From the NCBI RefSeq assembly GCF_000331735.1, contig NC_020126.1:8559501-8623500 (forward strand): a DNA stretch of 64,000 nt. Reading direction: 5' to 3'. Numbering within the stretch: the stretch's first letter is position 1; every line of letters begins with the position of its first letter. Positions 37,300-46,079 of the stretch are shown here, piece by piece. The position numbers and the translations under genes are program-made. The stretch comes from Myxococcus stipitatus DSM 14675. GTDB lineage: Bacteria > Myxococcota > Myxococcia > Myxococcales > Myxococcaceae. The notes below the pieces were generated by a model, which made no database searches, was not told the origin of the DNA, and saw nothing but the letters and a program-made list of their open reading frames with translations.

Positions 37300-39809
37300 T
37301 GAAACACTCCAAAGCCCTTCATCGAGTGTGCCTGCTGGCGCTGTGTCTATGCGCATCGCAGGCCCTGGCGGACGCGCGTCTCGAAGCCCGTCGCCACTTC
37401 CGTAACGGCATGAGCCTCATCGCGAAGAAGGAGTACGATGAGGGCGTCGCCGAGTTGGAGCAGGCCTACGCCATCAAGCCGCACCCCAACGTCCTCTACA
37501 ACATCGCCCGCGCCTACCAGGACGCGGGGCGCACGGAGAAGGCGCTGGATGCGTACCGGCGCTACATGACCAGCAGCCCCGCGGACGCGGCCTCCGTCGA
37601 GGCCACCGTCGCCGCGCTGGAGGAGAAGCAGCGCGCGCTGGACGCCGCCGCCGCTCCCGAGGACAAGTCCTCGCTGCCCATGCCGCCCCCGCCGGCCAGC
37701 GTCCAGTCGCAGCAGCAGCTGGCCACGCTCCTGGAGCGGCTGGAGAAGGCCATCGAGCGCGCGGAGTCCGTGCCCGCCTCGGGCAGCTCCGCGCCCTCCA
37801 CGTACGTGCCCAGCGCGCTGCCCCAGCTCGGCGAGTCCTCCAGCGCCGACGACGGCCTGGTCCCCTACGAAGAGCGCGTCGTGACGGCGAGCCGTCGCGC
37901 CCAGTCCTCGCTGGAGGCGCCCAACGCCACCACCGTCATCACCGCCGAGGACATCCGCCTGTCGGGCGCGCAGACGCTGCCGGAGTTGCTGCGGCGCGTG
38001 CCGGGCGCGGACGTCATGTCGCTGGGTGTCGGCAGCGCCAACGTGTCGCTGCGCGGCTTCAACCAGCGCATCGCCAACAAGGTGCTCGTGCTGGTGGACG
38101 GCCGCACCGAGTACCAGGACTTCCTCGGCCTGACGCTGTGGTCCGCCATCCCCATCGGGCTGGATGAAATCGAGCGCATCGAGGTCATCCGCGGCCCGGG
38201 CAGCGCGCTGTACGGCGCCAACGCCATGTTGGGCGTCATCAACATCATCACCCAGGCCCCGGGCAGCGGGCCCCGCGCGCGCTTCAACGTCACCGGTGGC
38301 ACCGGCAACAGCGTGGCGGGCTCGTTCCTCAGCCACGGCAACACGGGCGCGCTGCGCTACCGCGCGTCGGTGGCGTACTCGCAGGCGGACAAGTTCAGCC
38401 GTGACTACGGCAGCAACCGCCCGGACATCGTGCTCAGGGACCCGGACCCGGACATCGGCGTGCGCGGCGCGCGCGGCACGCTGTCCGCCGTCTACACCTT
38501 CTCCGAGGACAAGCAGGTGGGCCTGTCCGGCGGTGCGTACCGCTTCAACACGGAAATCTATCCGCTGGGCCTCCTGCGCAACTACTACATGGACGGCCTC
38601 ACCGCGTACGCCAAGGGCGACGTGGAGCTGGGCCCCCTCAAGCTGAAGACGTTCTGGAACCACATCTCCGGCAACGCCGGGCCGCAGTACGAGCCCATCG
38701 GTCAGCGCTCGCTGGCGCTGGAGTTGAGCTCCAACCTCTTCAACGCGGAGCTGCTCTTCGCGCGCTCGTTCCAGCTCGCCGGTGAGCACCAGCTCAACGT
38801 GGGCGTGGAGGGCCGCCTCAAGCGCGTGGCCTGGAACTACCTGGGCGCGCTGCGCGAGGAGATTCACGCCGCCGCCTTCGTGCAGGACGAGTGGCGTCTG
38901 GCCGAGCCGCTCAGCCTCGTCGCCAGCTACCGCGTGGACCGGCACCCGCTGCTCGACAACGGCACGCCGGGCCTGGCGCACTCGCCTCGCGTGTCCGCGC
39001 TGTTCCGTCCGTGGGAAGGCCACGCGTTCCGCATCAGCGCGGCCTCCGCCTTCCGCGAGCCCACCTTCCTGGAGAGCTACACGCGCCTGCTCGTCCCCGT
39101 GCAGGGCGTCCCCGGCGCCAGCGGCTTGACCACGGGCAACACGTCGCTGCGCCCCGAGCGCCTCACCGCCTTCGAGCTCGGCTGGCGCGGCGAGTTCGCC
39201 GAGGTCGGCATGGACTGGGACGTGGCCCTCTACCAGAACCGGGTGAAGGACCTCATCGCCCTGTCCAACTTCGAGCGCCTGCCTCCGGGTGAGTCGTACG
39301 ACCCGGCCACCGGCAACTACCTCATCGGCCGCTCGCGCTTCGTGAACGAGGACTCCATCTACACCGCGCGCGGCGCGGAGGCCGGCATCACCCTGGCGCC
39401 CATCGACGGCCTGGGCGTCAAGGCCAGCTTCGCCTTCCAGACCATCTCCTCCGACCTGGAGGAGAAGGAGGAGTGCGGCCCGTGCAGCCAGGCGCCGCAG
39501 CTCAAGCTGTTCGGCGGCGTCACCTACCGCACGCAGACGGACCTGGAGTTCGGCGTGGACGTGGCCTTCACCTCCTCCACCACGTGGATCGAGCGCGAGC
39601 CCACGGCCTCGGACCCCACCCGCATCGAGCTCAACTCCAACCCGCTGGGCGCCTACACCATCATCAACGCGCGCGTGGGCTACACGGCCGTGAAGGACGT
39701 GGTGGAGGTCGCGCTGACGGGCAGCCAGCTGGGCGGTGCCCACTCTCAACATCCCTTTGGCAACCGCATCGAGCGGCGCGTCTACGCGACGCTGACGGTG
39801 ACTCCATGA
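37299..39809 (+). CDS. TonB-dependent receptor with N-terminal TPR domain
   Basis: 836 residues. Signal peptide (to about residue 25). Residues about 27-110 form two TPR-like helical repeats (NGMSLIAKKEYDEGVAELEQAY; YNIARAYQDAGRTEKALDAYRR) facing the periplasm. A coiled-coil/Pro linker leads to a plug domain (about 192-312; VVTASRR near its start as a TonB-box-like site, DEIERIEVIRGPGSALYGANAMLGVINIIT) and a C-terminal barrel. It would take up a ligand across the outer membrane with TonB energy. The TPR fusion before the plug is unusual. It is co-translated with the kinase before and the lipoprotein after. Confidence 0.88.
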   Translation: MKHSKALHRVCLLALCLCASQALADARLEARRHFRNGMSLIAKKEYDEGVAELEQAYAIKPHPNVLYNIARAYQDAGRTEKALDAYRRYMTSSPADAASVEATVAALEEKQRALDAAAAPEDKSSLPMPPPPASVQSQQQLATLLERLEKAIERAESVPASGSSAPSTYVPSALPQLGESSSADDGLVPYEERVVTASRRAQSSLEAPNATTVITAEDIRLSGAQTLPELLRRVPGADVMSLGVGSANVSLRGFNQRIANKVLVLVDGRTEYQDFLGLTLWSAIPIGLDEIERIEVIRGPGSALYGANAMLGVINIITQAPGSGPRARFNVTGGTGNSVAGSFLSHGNTGALRYRASVAYSQADKFSRDYGSNRPDIVLRDPDPDIGVRGARGTLSAVYTFSEDKQVGLSGGAYRFNTEIYPLGLLRNYYMDGLTAYAKGDVELGPLKLKTFWNHISGNAGPQYEPIGQRSLALELSSNLFNAELLFARSFQLAGEHQLNVGVEGRLKRVAWNYLGALREEIHAAAFVQDEWRLAEPLSLVASYRVDRHPLLDNGTPGLAHSPRVSALFRPWEGHAFRISAASAFREPTFLESYTRLLVPVQGVPGASGLTTGNTSLRPERLTAFELGWRGEFAEVGMDWDVALYQNRVKDLIALSNFERLPPGESYDPATGNYLIGRSRFVNEDSIYTARGAEAGITLAPIDGLGVKASFAFQTISSDLEEKEECGPCSQAPQLKLFGGVTYRTQTDLEFGVDVAFTSSTTWIEREPTASDPTRIELNSNPLGAYTIINARVGYTAVKDVVEVALTGSQLGGAHSQHPFGNRIERRVYATLTVTP

Positions 39810-41047
39810 GCCTCTCCTCGTCCTCACCCTGGAAGAAGTCGCTGGGAGGCGTCCTCGCCGCGTCCCTGCTCGTCGCCACCGGCTGCGAGTCCCCCGAGGT
39901 GGTCCCCACCGCGGACAAGCAGCAGAGCAGCCAGACCTCCCGCATCGAGGGCACCCTCGTGGTGCAGGCGCGCACGCGCGGCAACGCGGTGGTGTTCCTC
40001 TACGACGCGGACCGGCCTCCGCCGCCGCAGGGCACCGGTCGCCCCATCGCGTTCACCATCGTCCCCGCCGAGCAGCTCTTCGGCCCGGCGCTCGCCTCCG
40101 ACTCGCCCGGGCCCTTCACCGCGCCCTTCGCGTTCAGCCTCGTGGCCAAGGGGCGCTACACGATTCGCGGCTTCATCGACGTGGACAGCTGCCGCAACAG
40201 CGGCGCGCAGCCCTGCCATGCCTCGGACTTCAACCCCTGGTACGGCGTCACCAGCGAGCCCAACCTGGGGGACATCGGCGGTGCCGCGGTGGACCTCGGC
40301 GCCACGCCGCCCCGGCCCCTCACGCTGGAGGTCGCCGAGGACAAGGAGGGCCGCCTCCACGCCCTCACCAACATCACGGTGAGCTTCTCCCAGGCCACCT
40401 CGCAGGTCCCCTTCGACCGGCCCTCGTTCCAGGTCGCGGTGCAGGGCGGCGGCGACGCCACCATCCCCTCGGGCTCGCAGGGCAAGATCCTGCGGCTGAC
40501 ACCCCAGCAGTTCGAGAACGTGGGCCCCGTGGACCAGCGCGGCAAGGCGTTCCTGGTCAGCTACGTGGACCCGGCCCGCGCCGCGCAGCAGGAGGAGAAG
40601 CAGCGCGAGGTGTGGCCCCGCGTCGTCGTGCGCAAGCTGGCCGAAGCCACCGGCCTCCTGGAGGACAACGACCTGGACCGCAACGGCGTGCTCGACGCCA
40701 CCGGCACCGATTACTCGGGTGACGGCCGGCCGGACCTGGTGGTGCTCCGCGCGGGCATCATCACGGACGGGCTCATCCCCCTGCTCACGGATACCGACGG
40801 CAAGCCGCGCACGACGCCCGTGCCGGTGTCGGAGCTGATGGTCGGGGTGACGGCCACGGCCCTGGACGCCAGCAATCCCGCCGCGCCTGTCCCGCTGGCG
40901 GAGCTGCCCAAGGGGCGCTACTCGGTGGTGTTGATCCAATCCACCGGGCAGACCTGGCGCGTCCCCAACGAGCTGTCGCCCGCGATTGCGCCCGTCCTGG
41001 GCACGCAGGGCGTGGAGAGCCAGGCCTTCGTCCTCGAGGTGCCCTGA
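39806..41047 (+). CDS. Lipoprotein of unknown family in the kinase/receptor operon
   Basis: 413 residues. Signal peptide ending in LLVATGC, with Cys27 or so as lipidated residue. Beta-rich body: GRYTIRGFIDVDSCRNSG (carboxypeptidase-regulatory-like strands) and a Ca-binding-looking DNDLDRNGVLDATGTDYSGDGRPDLVVL stretch near 290-320. I do not recognise a known enzyme. The ATG overlaps the receptor stop (ATGA, 39806-39809), so translation is coupled, and the product likely works at the outer membrane with the TonB-dependent receptor, perhaps as a surface ligand-binding partner like SusD in function, though not in sequence. Confidence 0.7.
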   Translation: MSLSSSSPWKKSLGGVLAASLLVATGCESPEVVPTADKQQSSQTSRIEGTLVVQARTRGNAVVFLYDADRPPPPQGTGRPIAFTIVPAEQLFGPALASDSPGPFTAPFAFSLVAKGRYTIRGFIDVDSCRNSGAQPCHASDFNPWYGVTSEPNLGDIGGAAVDLGATPPRPLTLEVAEDKEGRLHALTNITVSFSQATSQVPFDRPSFQVAVQGGGDATIPSGSQGKILRLTPQQFENVGPVDQRGKAFLVSYVDPARAAQQEEKQREVWPRVVVRKLAEATGLLEDNDLDRNGVLDATGTDYSGDGRPDLVVLRAGIITDGLIPLLTDTDGKPRTTPVPVSELMVGVTATALDASNPAAPVPLAELPKGRYSVVLIQSTGQTWRVPNELSPAIAPVLGTQGVESQAFVLEVP

Positions 41048-41188
41048 GGCACTTCGCGTCAGGTGGGGTGTGAGGCGCCCCACACTCGGAAAAATGAGAG
41101 GAAGGACGGTGCTTTGACTTCGGCATGTCCTTCCGTCAACATGCCCAGGTCTCCTCGGGGAGACAGCCCCACAGAGGTTGATGATCCG

Positions 41189-41671
41189 ATGAAGGCCGGC
41201 ACCCTGCCCTCCCCAGAGCCCATCCCCAACCGCACCACGACGGACCCGGCGCGCCCTGTGGGAAGCCGGCCGGCGTCGGGTACCGCGGGCCAGCGGGTCC
41301 TCCTGGTGGACGACAGCCGCTCCATCCGGACGCTGCTGAAAATCTACCTCATGGCTCGCAACTTCGAGTTCCTCGAGGCGGAGTCCGCCGAGGAGGGCCT
41401 GAAGGTGGCCGAGGCGGAGAGCATCGACCTCATCCTCACCGACTTCCACATGGACGGGATGAACGGGGCCGACTTCGCCGCGCAGATTCGGGCCAACGCC
41501 AACCCGAAGCTGGCCAAGGTCCCCATCCTGATGATGACCGGTGACCCGAACGTGGCGGAGGTTCGCGCCCTGGGTCAGAAGGCCGGCATCAGCGCCTTCG
41601 TCCGCAAGCCGGTGAGCTGCGCGCAGCTCATGACGCTCGTGGACACCATCCTCCCGCTGCCGCGTAAGTAG
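41189..41671 (+). CDS. Single-domain response regulator
   Basis: 160 residues: a Pro/Thr-rich N-terminus of about 35 residues and a receiver domain (VLLVDDSRS, acceptor Asp85 in LILTDFHMDGMNG, MMTGD, FVRKPVS). No output domain. The start ATG is preceded by AGAGG. It sits 142 bp after the lipoprotein gene, so it may or may not belong to that operon; the partner kinase is not evident here. Confidence 0.85.
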   Translation: MKAGTLPSPEPIPNRTTTDPARPVGSRPASGTAGQRVLLVDDSRSIRTLLKIYLMARNFEFLEAESAEEGLKVAEAESIDLILTDFHMDGMNGADFAAQIRANANPKLAKVPILMMTGDPNVAEVRALGQKAGISAFVRKPVSCAQLMTLVDTILPLPRK

Positions 41672-41693
41672 TTCCCAGCGGGTCTGCGTCCCC

Positions 41694-42320
41694 TCACGCC
41701 GGGTTCCGGGCCGCCGAAGCGGCGCGGGCCCGGCGTTTTCGCATCGCCTCCCCCACGCGCAAGGCGAACAGCAGGGCCAGCACCGCGCCGTAGAGCAGGG
41801 GCTCGGTGAGGTCCTTCTTCACGCGCCACGCGAAGTGCACCACGCCCAGCACCGCGGCCACGTAGGCCAGCCGGTGCAGCCGCTGCCAGCGAGGAAAGCC
41901 CAGGCGGCGCACCCACGCGTTCGTCGAGGTGACGGCCAGCGGCACCATCGACATCAGCGCGGCGAAGCCCACGAAGATGAACGGCCGCTCGCCCAGCGAC
42001 TCCAGCAGCGCGGGCAGCGAGAGCCCCTGGTCCAGCACGACATACGTGAGGGCGTGCGAGCACGCATACGTGAAGGCGAGCAGCCCCAACGTGCGCCGCA
42101 CGCGCGCGGGCCACGTCCACCCGGTGACGATGCGCAGCGGCGTACACGCCAGGGACGCCACCAACAGCACCAGCGCGATGAGCCCCGTGTCGTTGAGCGA
42201 GGCCTCGATGGCGTTGGGGCCCAGCCCGCCCAGCGGCCCCTGCACGGCCATGAGCACCAGCGGCACGAGGCCGCCCACGGTGACTGCGGGATTGAGCCAG
42301 GGGTGGGGCGAGGAGGCCAT
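41694..42320 (-). CDS. msrQ: MsrQ-like heme membrane subunit of the MsrPQ system
   Basis: 208 residues with about six membrane helices and ferric-reductase-like His pairs: HALTYVV near residue 90 and WQRLHRLAYVAAVLGVVHFAWRVKKD near 150-170. MsrQ (YedZ) passes electrons from the respiratory quinone pool to the periplasmic MsrP. The C-terminus is basic (RKRRARAAS). The gene follows msrP by three bases; the pair reads msrP-msrQ. Convergent with the response regulator. Confidence 0.9.
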   Translation of the reverse strand: MASSPHPWLNPAVTVGGLVPLVLMAVQGPLGGLGPNAIEASLNDTGLIALVLLVASLACTPLRIVTGWTWPARVRRTLGLLAFTYACSHALTYVVLDQGLSLPALLESLGERPFIFVGFAALMSMVPLAVTSTNAWVRRLGFPRWQRLHRLAYVAAVLGVVHFAWRVKKDLTEPLLYGAVLALLFALRVGEAMRKRRARAASAARNPA

Positions 42321-42323
42321 GGT

Positions 42324-43304
42324 TCAGTAGTTCTTCCGCAGATCCATTCCCGCGTAAAGGTGGGCCACCTGCTCCGCGTAGCCGTTGAAGGGCAGCGTGG
42401 GCCGACGCCCGAGGTCGCCGATGCGCCGCTCCGTGGCCTGACTCCAGCGCGGGTGCGGCACGGCGGGATTCACGTTGGCGTAGAAGCCGTACTCCTCCGG
42501 CGCCGCCATGTTCCACGTCGTGAAGGGCTGCGTGCGCGTCAGGGAGATGCGGACGATGGACTTGCCGCCCTTGAAGCCATACTTCCAGGGAACGACCAGC
42601 CGCAGCGGCGCGCCGTTCTGCGCCGGGAGCTGGCGGCCGTAGAGCCCCATGGCCATGAACGTGAGCGGATGCAGCGCCTCGTCCAGCCGCAGCCCTTCCG
42701 TGTACGGCCAGTCCAGCACCGCGCGCTGCTGTCCGGGCAGCTGCTCGGGGTCCATCAGCGTGGTGAAGGACACGTAGCGCGCGTGGCTGGTGGGCTTCAC
42801 CTTCGCGAGGAGCGCGGACAGGGGAAAGCCCAGCCACGGAATCACCATGGACCAGCCCTCCACGCAGCGCATCCGGTACACGCGCTCCTCGGGAGGGAAC
42901 CACGACAGGAGCTGGTCGATGTCCACCGTCCGAGGCTCGTGGACCTCGCCATCGAGCGTGACGGTCCACGGCCGGGGCTTGAGCAGGTGCGCGAGCCGCG
43001 CCGGGTCTGCCTTGTCCAGGCCCAGCTCGTAGAAGTTGTTGTACGTGGTGATGTCTTCGTACAGCGTGCGCGGCTCGAGGGTGTCGAACTCACCCGCGGC
43101 CTTCACCACCGGCTGCGCCACCGCGCCCGCGTCGGGCACGGCGCTCGTGATGGAGCCCGGACGCCTGCCCGACAACAGCAGCAGTCCCCCCGCGACCCCC
43201 GCGGCCGTGCCGAGGAAGAGGCCCGCGTTCTTCAAGAACTCGCGTCGGCGCAGGTAGAGCGACTCAGGGGTGATGTCGGAGCCAGGCGGCTGGTCGTCGC
43301 GCAT
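42324..43304 (-). CDS. msrP: MsrP molybdopterin-dependent methionine sulfoxide reductase
   Basis: 326 residues. A twin-arginine signal (RRREFLKNAG, 19-28) and a hydrophobic stretch (29-45) direct it folded to the periplasm. The Mo-ligand Cys147 is in YRMRCVEGW. Typical MsrP blocks: FPPEERVYRMRC, LPAQNGAPLRLVVPWKYGFKGGKSI. It repairs oxidised Met in periplasmic proteins with electrons from MsrQ. The stop is 3 bp before msrQ. It could serve the many outer-membrane proteins encoded nearby, but the link is only positional. Confidence 0.92.
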   Translation of the reverse strand: MRDDQPPGSDITPESLYLRRREFLKNAGLFLGTAAGVAGGLLLLSGRRPGSITSAVPDAGAVAQPVVKAAGEFDTLEPRTLYEDITTYNNFYELGLDKADPARLAHLLKPRPWTVTLDGEVHEPRTVDIDQLLSWFPPEERVYRMRCVEGWSMVIPWLGFPLSALLAKVKPTSHARYVSFTTLMDPEQLPGQQRAVLDWPYTEGLRLDEALHPLTFMAMGLYGRQLPAQNGAPLRLVVPWKYGFKGGKSIVRISLTRTQPFTTWNMAAPEEYGFYANVNPAVPHPRWSQATERRIGDLGRRPTLPFNGYAEQVAHLYAGMDLRKNY

Positions 43305-43336
43305 GCCCCATCATAACGGCCGGGGCCTTCCCGCCG

Positions 43337-44116
43337 TTACATCGCGTCGCGGGCCGACACCGCGCGAGCCGCCTGCCCGGTGCGCGCGTCCTTGAGCCGC
43401 CACAGCCGCCACCAGGGTGTGCCAGGGGACTGGTGGTGCTCCCAGTGGTAGCCGAAGAAGAAGCACGACAGCATCGCCCACAGGTGGTTGCGCGGCAGCG
43501 TGCGCGCATGGTGGGGCGCCATGTCCGGCGTGTCCGGGCGCCGGTGCGGCAGGTACGTGCCGAAGTAGAAGAGCTGCAGCGTGCCGAGCACCGCGGGCAG
43601 CACCCAGAACAGCAGCACGCGCGGCTGGGACACGCCCAGGTAGACGAGGATGTTGAACTTGGCCGCCATCACCCCCAGCTGTGGCAGCGTGGTGTAGCGG
43701 ACCATGAAGGTGCCCAGCCACGGCCAGAACGACTGGGTGCGCGTGGAGAAGTCCGGGTCCAGCTCCTCCGTCGGGTGCTCATGGTGGGCGCGGTGGTTGA
43801 GCACCAGGCGGCGGTACGACAGGCCCGCGAAGAGGAAGCAGGCGATGGTGCCCACCACCTCGTTCACCCAGGCCGGGCGGGCCACCGTGCCGTGCATGGC
43901 GTCGTGGCCGGTGATGAAGAGCCCCGTGCACAGCCACGCTTGCAAGACGACATGCAGCCAGGTGAGCGGAGCGTCCCAGGCCCCCCCAGGCGAGGTCAGC
44001 ATCCACGCCAGATGTCCTCCCCACGCGCCCACGATGACGAGCGCGACGAGGACACCCCAAGGCCCCAGCGGAGCCGCGCGGTATGGCACCGGAGTCTCCA
44101 TCTCTCCCTGACACAT
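43337..44116 (-). CDS. CrtW-like beta-carotene ketolase / membrane fatty-acid-hydroxylase family di-iron oxygenase
   Basis: 259 residues, four to six membrane helices. Di-iron histidine motifs in the order seen in CrtW: GHDAMHG (H71, H75), HRAHHEH (108-114), LPHRR (H191) and FGYHWEHH (222-228). The spacing and blocks such as LPHRRPDTPD, FFFGYHWEHH and PWWRL look closer to CrtW-type 4-ketolases than to acyl desaturases, though general annotation might call it a fatty acid desaturase. It would insert keto groups in carotenoid rings in the inner membrane. Start choice: ATG 44116; ATG 44101 has GGGAG but at only two bases. No carotenoid genes are adjacent. Confidence 0.65.
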   Translation of the reverse strand: MCQGEMETPVPYRAAPLGPWGVLVALVIVGAWGGHLAWMLTSPGGAWDAPLTWLHVVLQAWLCTGLFITGHDAMHGTVARPAWVNEVVGTIACFLFAGLSYRRLVLNHRAHHEHPTEELDPDFSTRTQSFWPWLGTFMVRYTTLPQLGVMAAKFNILVYLGVSQPRVLLFWVLPAVLGTLQLFYFGTYLPHRRPDTPDMAPHHARTLPRNHLWAMLSCFFFGYHWEHHQSPGTPWWRLWRLKDARTGQAARAVSARDAM

Positions 44117-44187
44117 GCTACCGCCCCGCCCGCCGCGCACGGGAAGCCTTCCCTGGCGCGGGGGCGGACTGGCGGACGTGGCGTGGG

Positions 44188-45897
44188 CTACTTGCGCGCG
44201 CCCGGGGACGCGGCGGCCTCGCGGACCAGCGTCTCCGCGGTGACGTAGTGGGGCTCGATGTCCACCGGCACGTCCTTGAGGCGCTCCAGCACCTTGCGCA
44301 CCGAGGGGCGCACCACACCCATCTTCGCCAGCAGGGCCTCGGCGGCCTTGCGGTCACCCTTCCCCTGGATCTCCATCAGCAGCTTCGTCAGCGAGGTGAC
44401 GGACTGCTGCATCTTCTCCGGCACCACGGAGAACGTGCCGTCCGCGTTGACCTTCACCGCGCCCGTGTCCAGGAAGTAGTTGAGCTGCAGCGCCACGCCC
44501 TTGCCGTGCGCCTCGTCGATGCCGAAGCGGATGGAGCGGAACGAGGAGGCCAGGAACGTCGTGTACATGGTGCGCGCCATGGACTTGTCGATGACGCCCG
44601 TGTCCATCAGCCGCTGCAGCGCCCACAGGCCGGAGATGTCCGCCTTGGCCTCCTCGAGCGCGCTGGACGCCACCTGGAGGGCCTGACGCACCGTCGTCGC
44701 CTTGCCATCCACGGTGATGTTGTGCGGCCCCAGGCCGTGCATCAGCTCGTGCATGAGGATGTGCGTGAAGAACGCGTCGAAGGCCACGTCCTGCTGGTCC
44801 TTCGCCGTCAGCGCCACCTTCGCGATGGGCAGCAGCACGCGCTGGAACTTGGCCTCCTGCACGTTCTTGAGCATCACGCGCTTGGAGCCCATGGCCTCCG
44901 TGACGCGCTCGTCGTTGGGCAGGTTGTAGGCCGCCGTCTGCACGCCGCGGTTGGCGTCGCCGGAGGAGAACAGGCTGTTGACGACGCGGATGGGGGCCAG
45001 CGCGCCCAGCTTCGCGCTGCGCATCTTCGGGTCGATGGGGAGGTTGTTCTCCAGGTCCTGGAGGTGGTCGCTGAACTTCGCCAGCTTCGTCGTCTCCGCG
45101 TCGTCGCGCAGGCCGACGAAGGCCTCGAAGGCGGCCTTGTAGTTGAACCAGCCGTCCTCGTAGACCTCGTAGGGGCCGACGGTGGGCTCGATGCTCGCGT
45201 CCAGCTTCATCCACGCCACCTCGCTGGCGTAGTAGTCGTTGGACAGGAACGCGTCCGCGCGCGCGGTGAGGAACGCCTTGAGCGTGGGCTGCTTCGTCAG
45301 GCTCGCCGCCTCACGGAAGAGCGCGGCGGCCTGCGCCAGCTCGCCCTGGTACTCCACGCTGTACGGCACGGAGATGAACTTGCCGTCGGTGCCCCGGCGG
45401 ATGGTCGTATAGAAGCCCGTGGCCTCCTTCGCCTGCGCCTCGGGCAGCGACTTCACCCACGACTCCACCTCCGCCTTGGTGGCGCCCGCCGGGTAGAAGT
45501 TGCCGGCCTCCGGCTTCGCGGGCACGCCGGGCAGGAACGGACGCCCCTCGTCCAGGCTGTTCCACGGGCCCTTGTCCAGGACGAACGCGTGCAGCCGCGC
45601 GCGGCCCAGCGGCGTCTCGTCCCGCACCAGCCCGAGCAGCACCGTCTCGCTCCCCGCCCAGCGCTGGCGCAGGAAGAGCGCGTCCATGAGCTGCGAGGCC
45701 TGGACGATGCGCCCCAGGGCGCGGCGCTCGTTGTCGGGGAGGGCCTTGAGGTCCACGCTCAGCTCCACCGGGGCGAAGCGCGCGGTGAGGCGCTGGAGCT
45801 CGGCGGCGTCGGGCAGCGCGGCGGGGGCTTTCTGCTCGGCGAGGGCGGGGCCGGACAGCAACATCGCCCCCAGCAGGGAGAAGAGGGTTCGGTTCAT
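44188..45897 (-). CDS. Secreted M49 (dipeptidyl peptidase III-like) metallopeptidase
   Basis: 569 residues with a signal peptide (MNRTLFSLLGAMLLSGPALA). Zinc site: HELMHGLGPHN (H383, E384, H387) and EEAKAD (415-420), where the first Glu is the third ligand. Classical DPP III uses HExxxH; bacterial M49-like proteins with a shorter HExxHGLGP motif exist, and this follows that form. It would cut peptides in the periplasm or outside. Start ATG 45897 with AAGGGGAC upstream. It diverges from the CBM21-like gene. Confidence 0.8.
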   Translation of the reverse strand: MNRTLFSLLGAMLLSGPALAEQKAPAALPDAAELQRLTARFAPVELSVDLKALPDNERRALGRIVQASQLMDALFLRQRWAGSETVLLGLVRDETPLGRARLHAFVLDKGPWNSLDEGRPFLPGVPAKPEAGNFYPAGATKAEVESWVKSLPEAQAKEATGFYTTIRRGTDGKFISVPYSVEYQGELAQAAALFREAASLTKQPTLKAFLTARADAFLSNDYYASEVAWMKLDASIEPTVGPYEVYEDGWFNYKAAFEAFVGLRDDAETTKLAKFSDHLQDLENNLPIDPKMRSAKLGALAPIRVVNSLFSSGDANRGVQTAAYNLPNDERVTEAMGSKRVMLKNVQEAKFQRVLLPIAKVALTAKDQQDVAFDAFFTHILMHELMHGLGPHNITVDGKATTVRQALQVASSALEEAKADISGLWALQRLMDTGVIDKSMARTMYTTFLASSFRSIRFGIDEAHGKGVALQLNYFLDTGAVKVNADGTFSVVPEKMQQSVTSLTKLLMEIQGKGDRKAAEALLAKMGVVRPSVRKVLERLKDVPVDIEPHYVTAETLVREAAASPGARK

Positions 45898-46079
45898 GTC
45901 CCCTTCCCTACTCCAACCTCGCGCGTCCTCCCAGCACCCGTGCTCGTGCGGGCATCGGAACATTCCAACCGGGACGGTTTGGCGGCGCGCGGCAAGGCTC
46001 GCTGACAACATGCGTCGGCCTGGATTTCCCAGGGACGAAGGCGCAGGTGCCCTCTTCCAGGGCACGCGGGGGGCAACAC

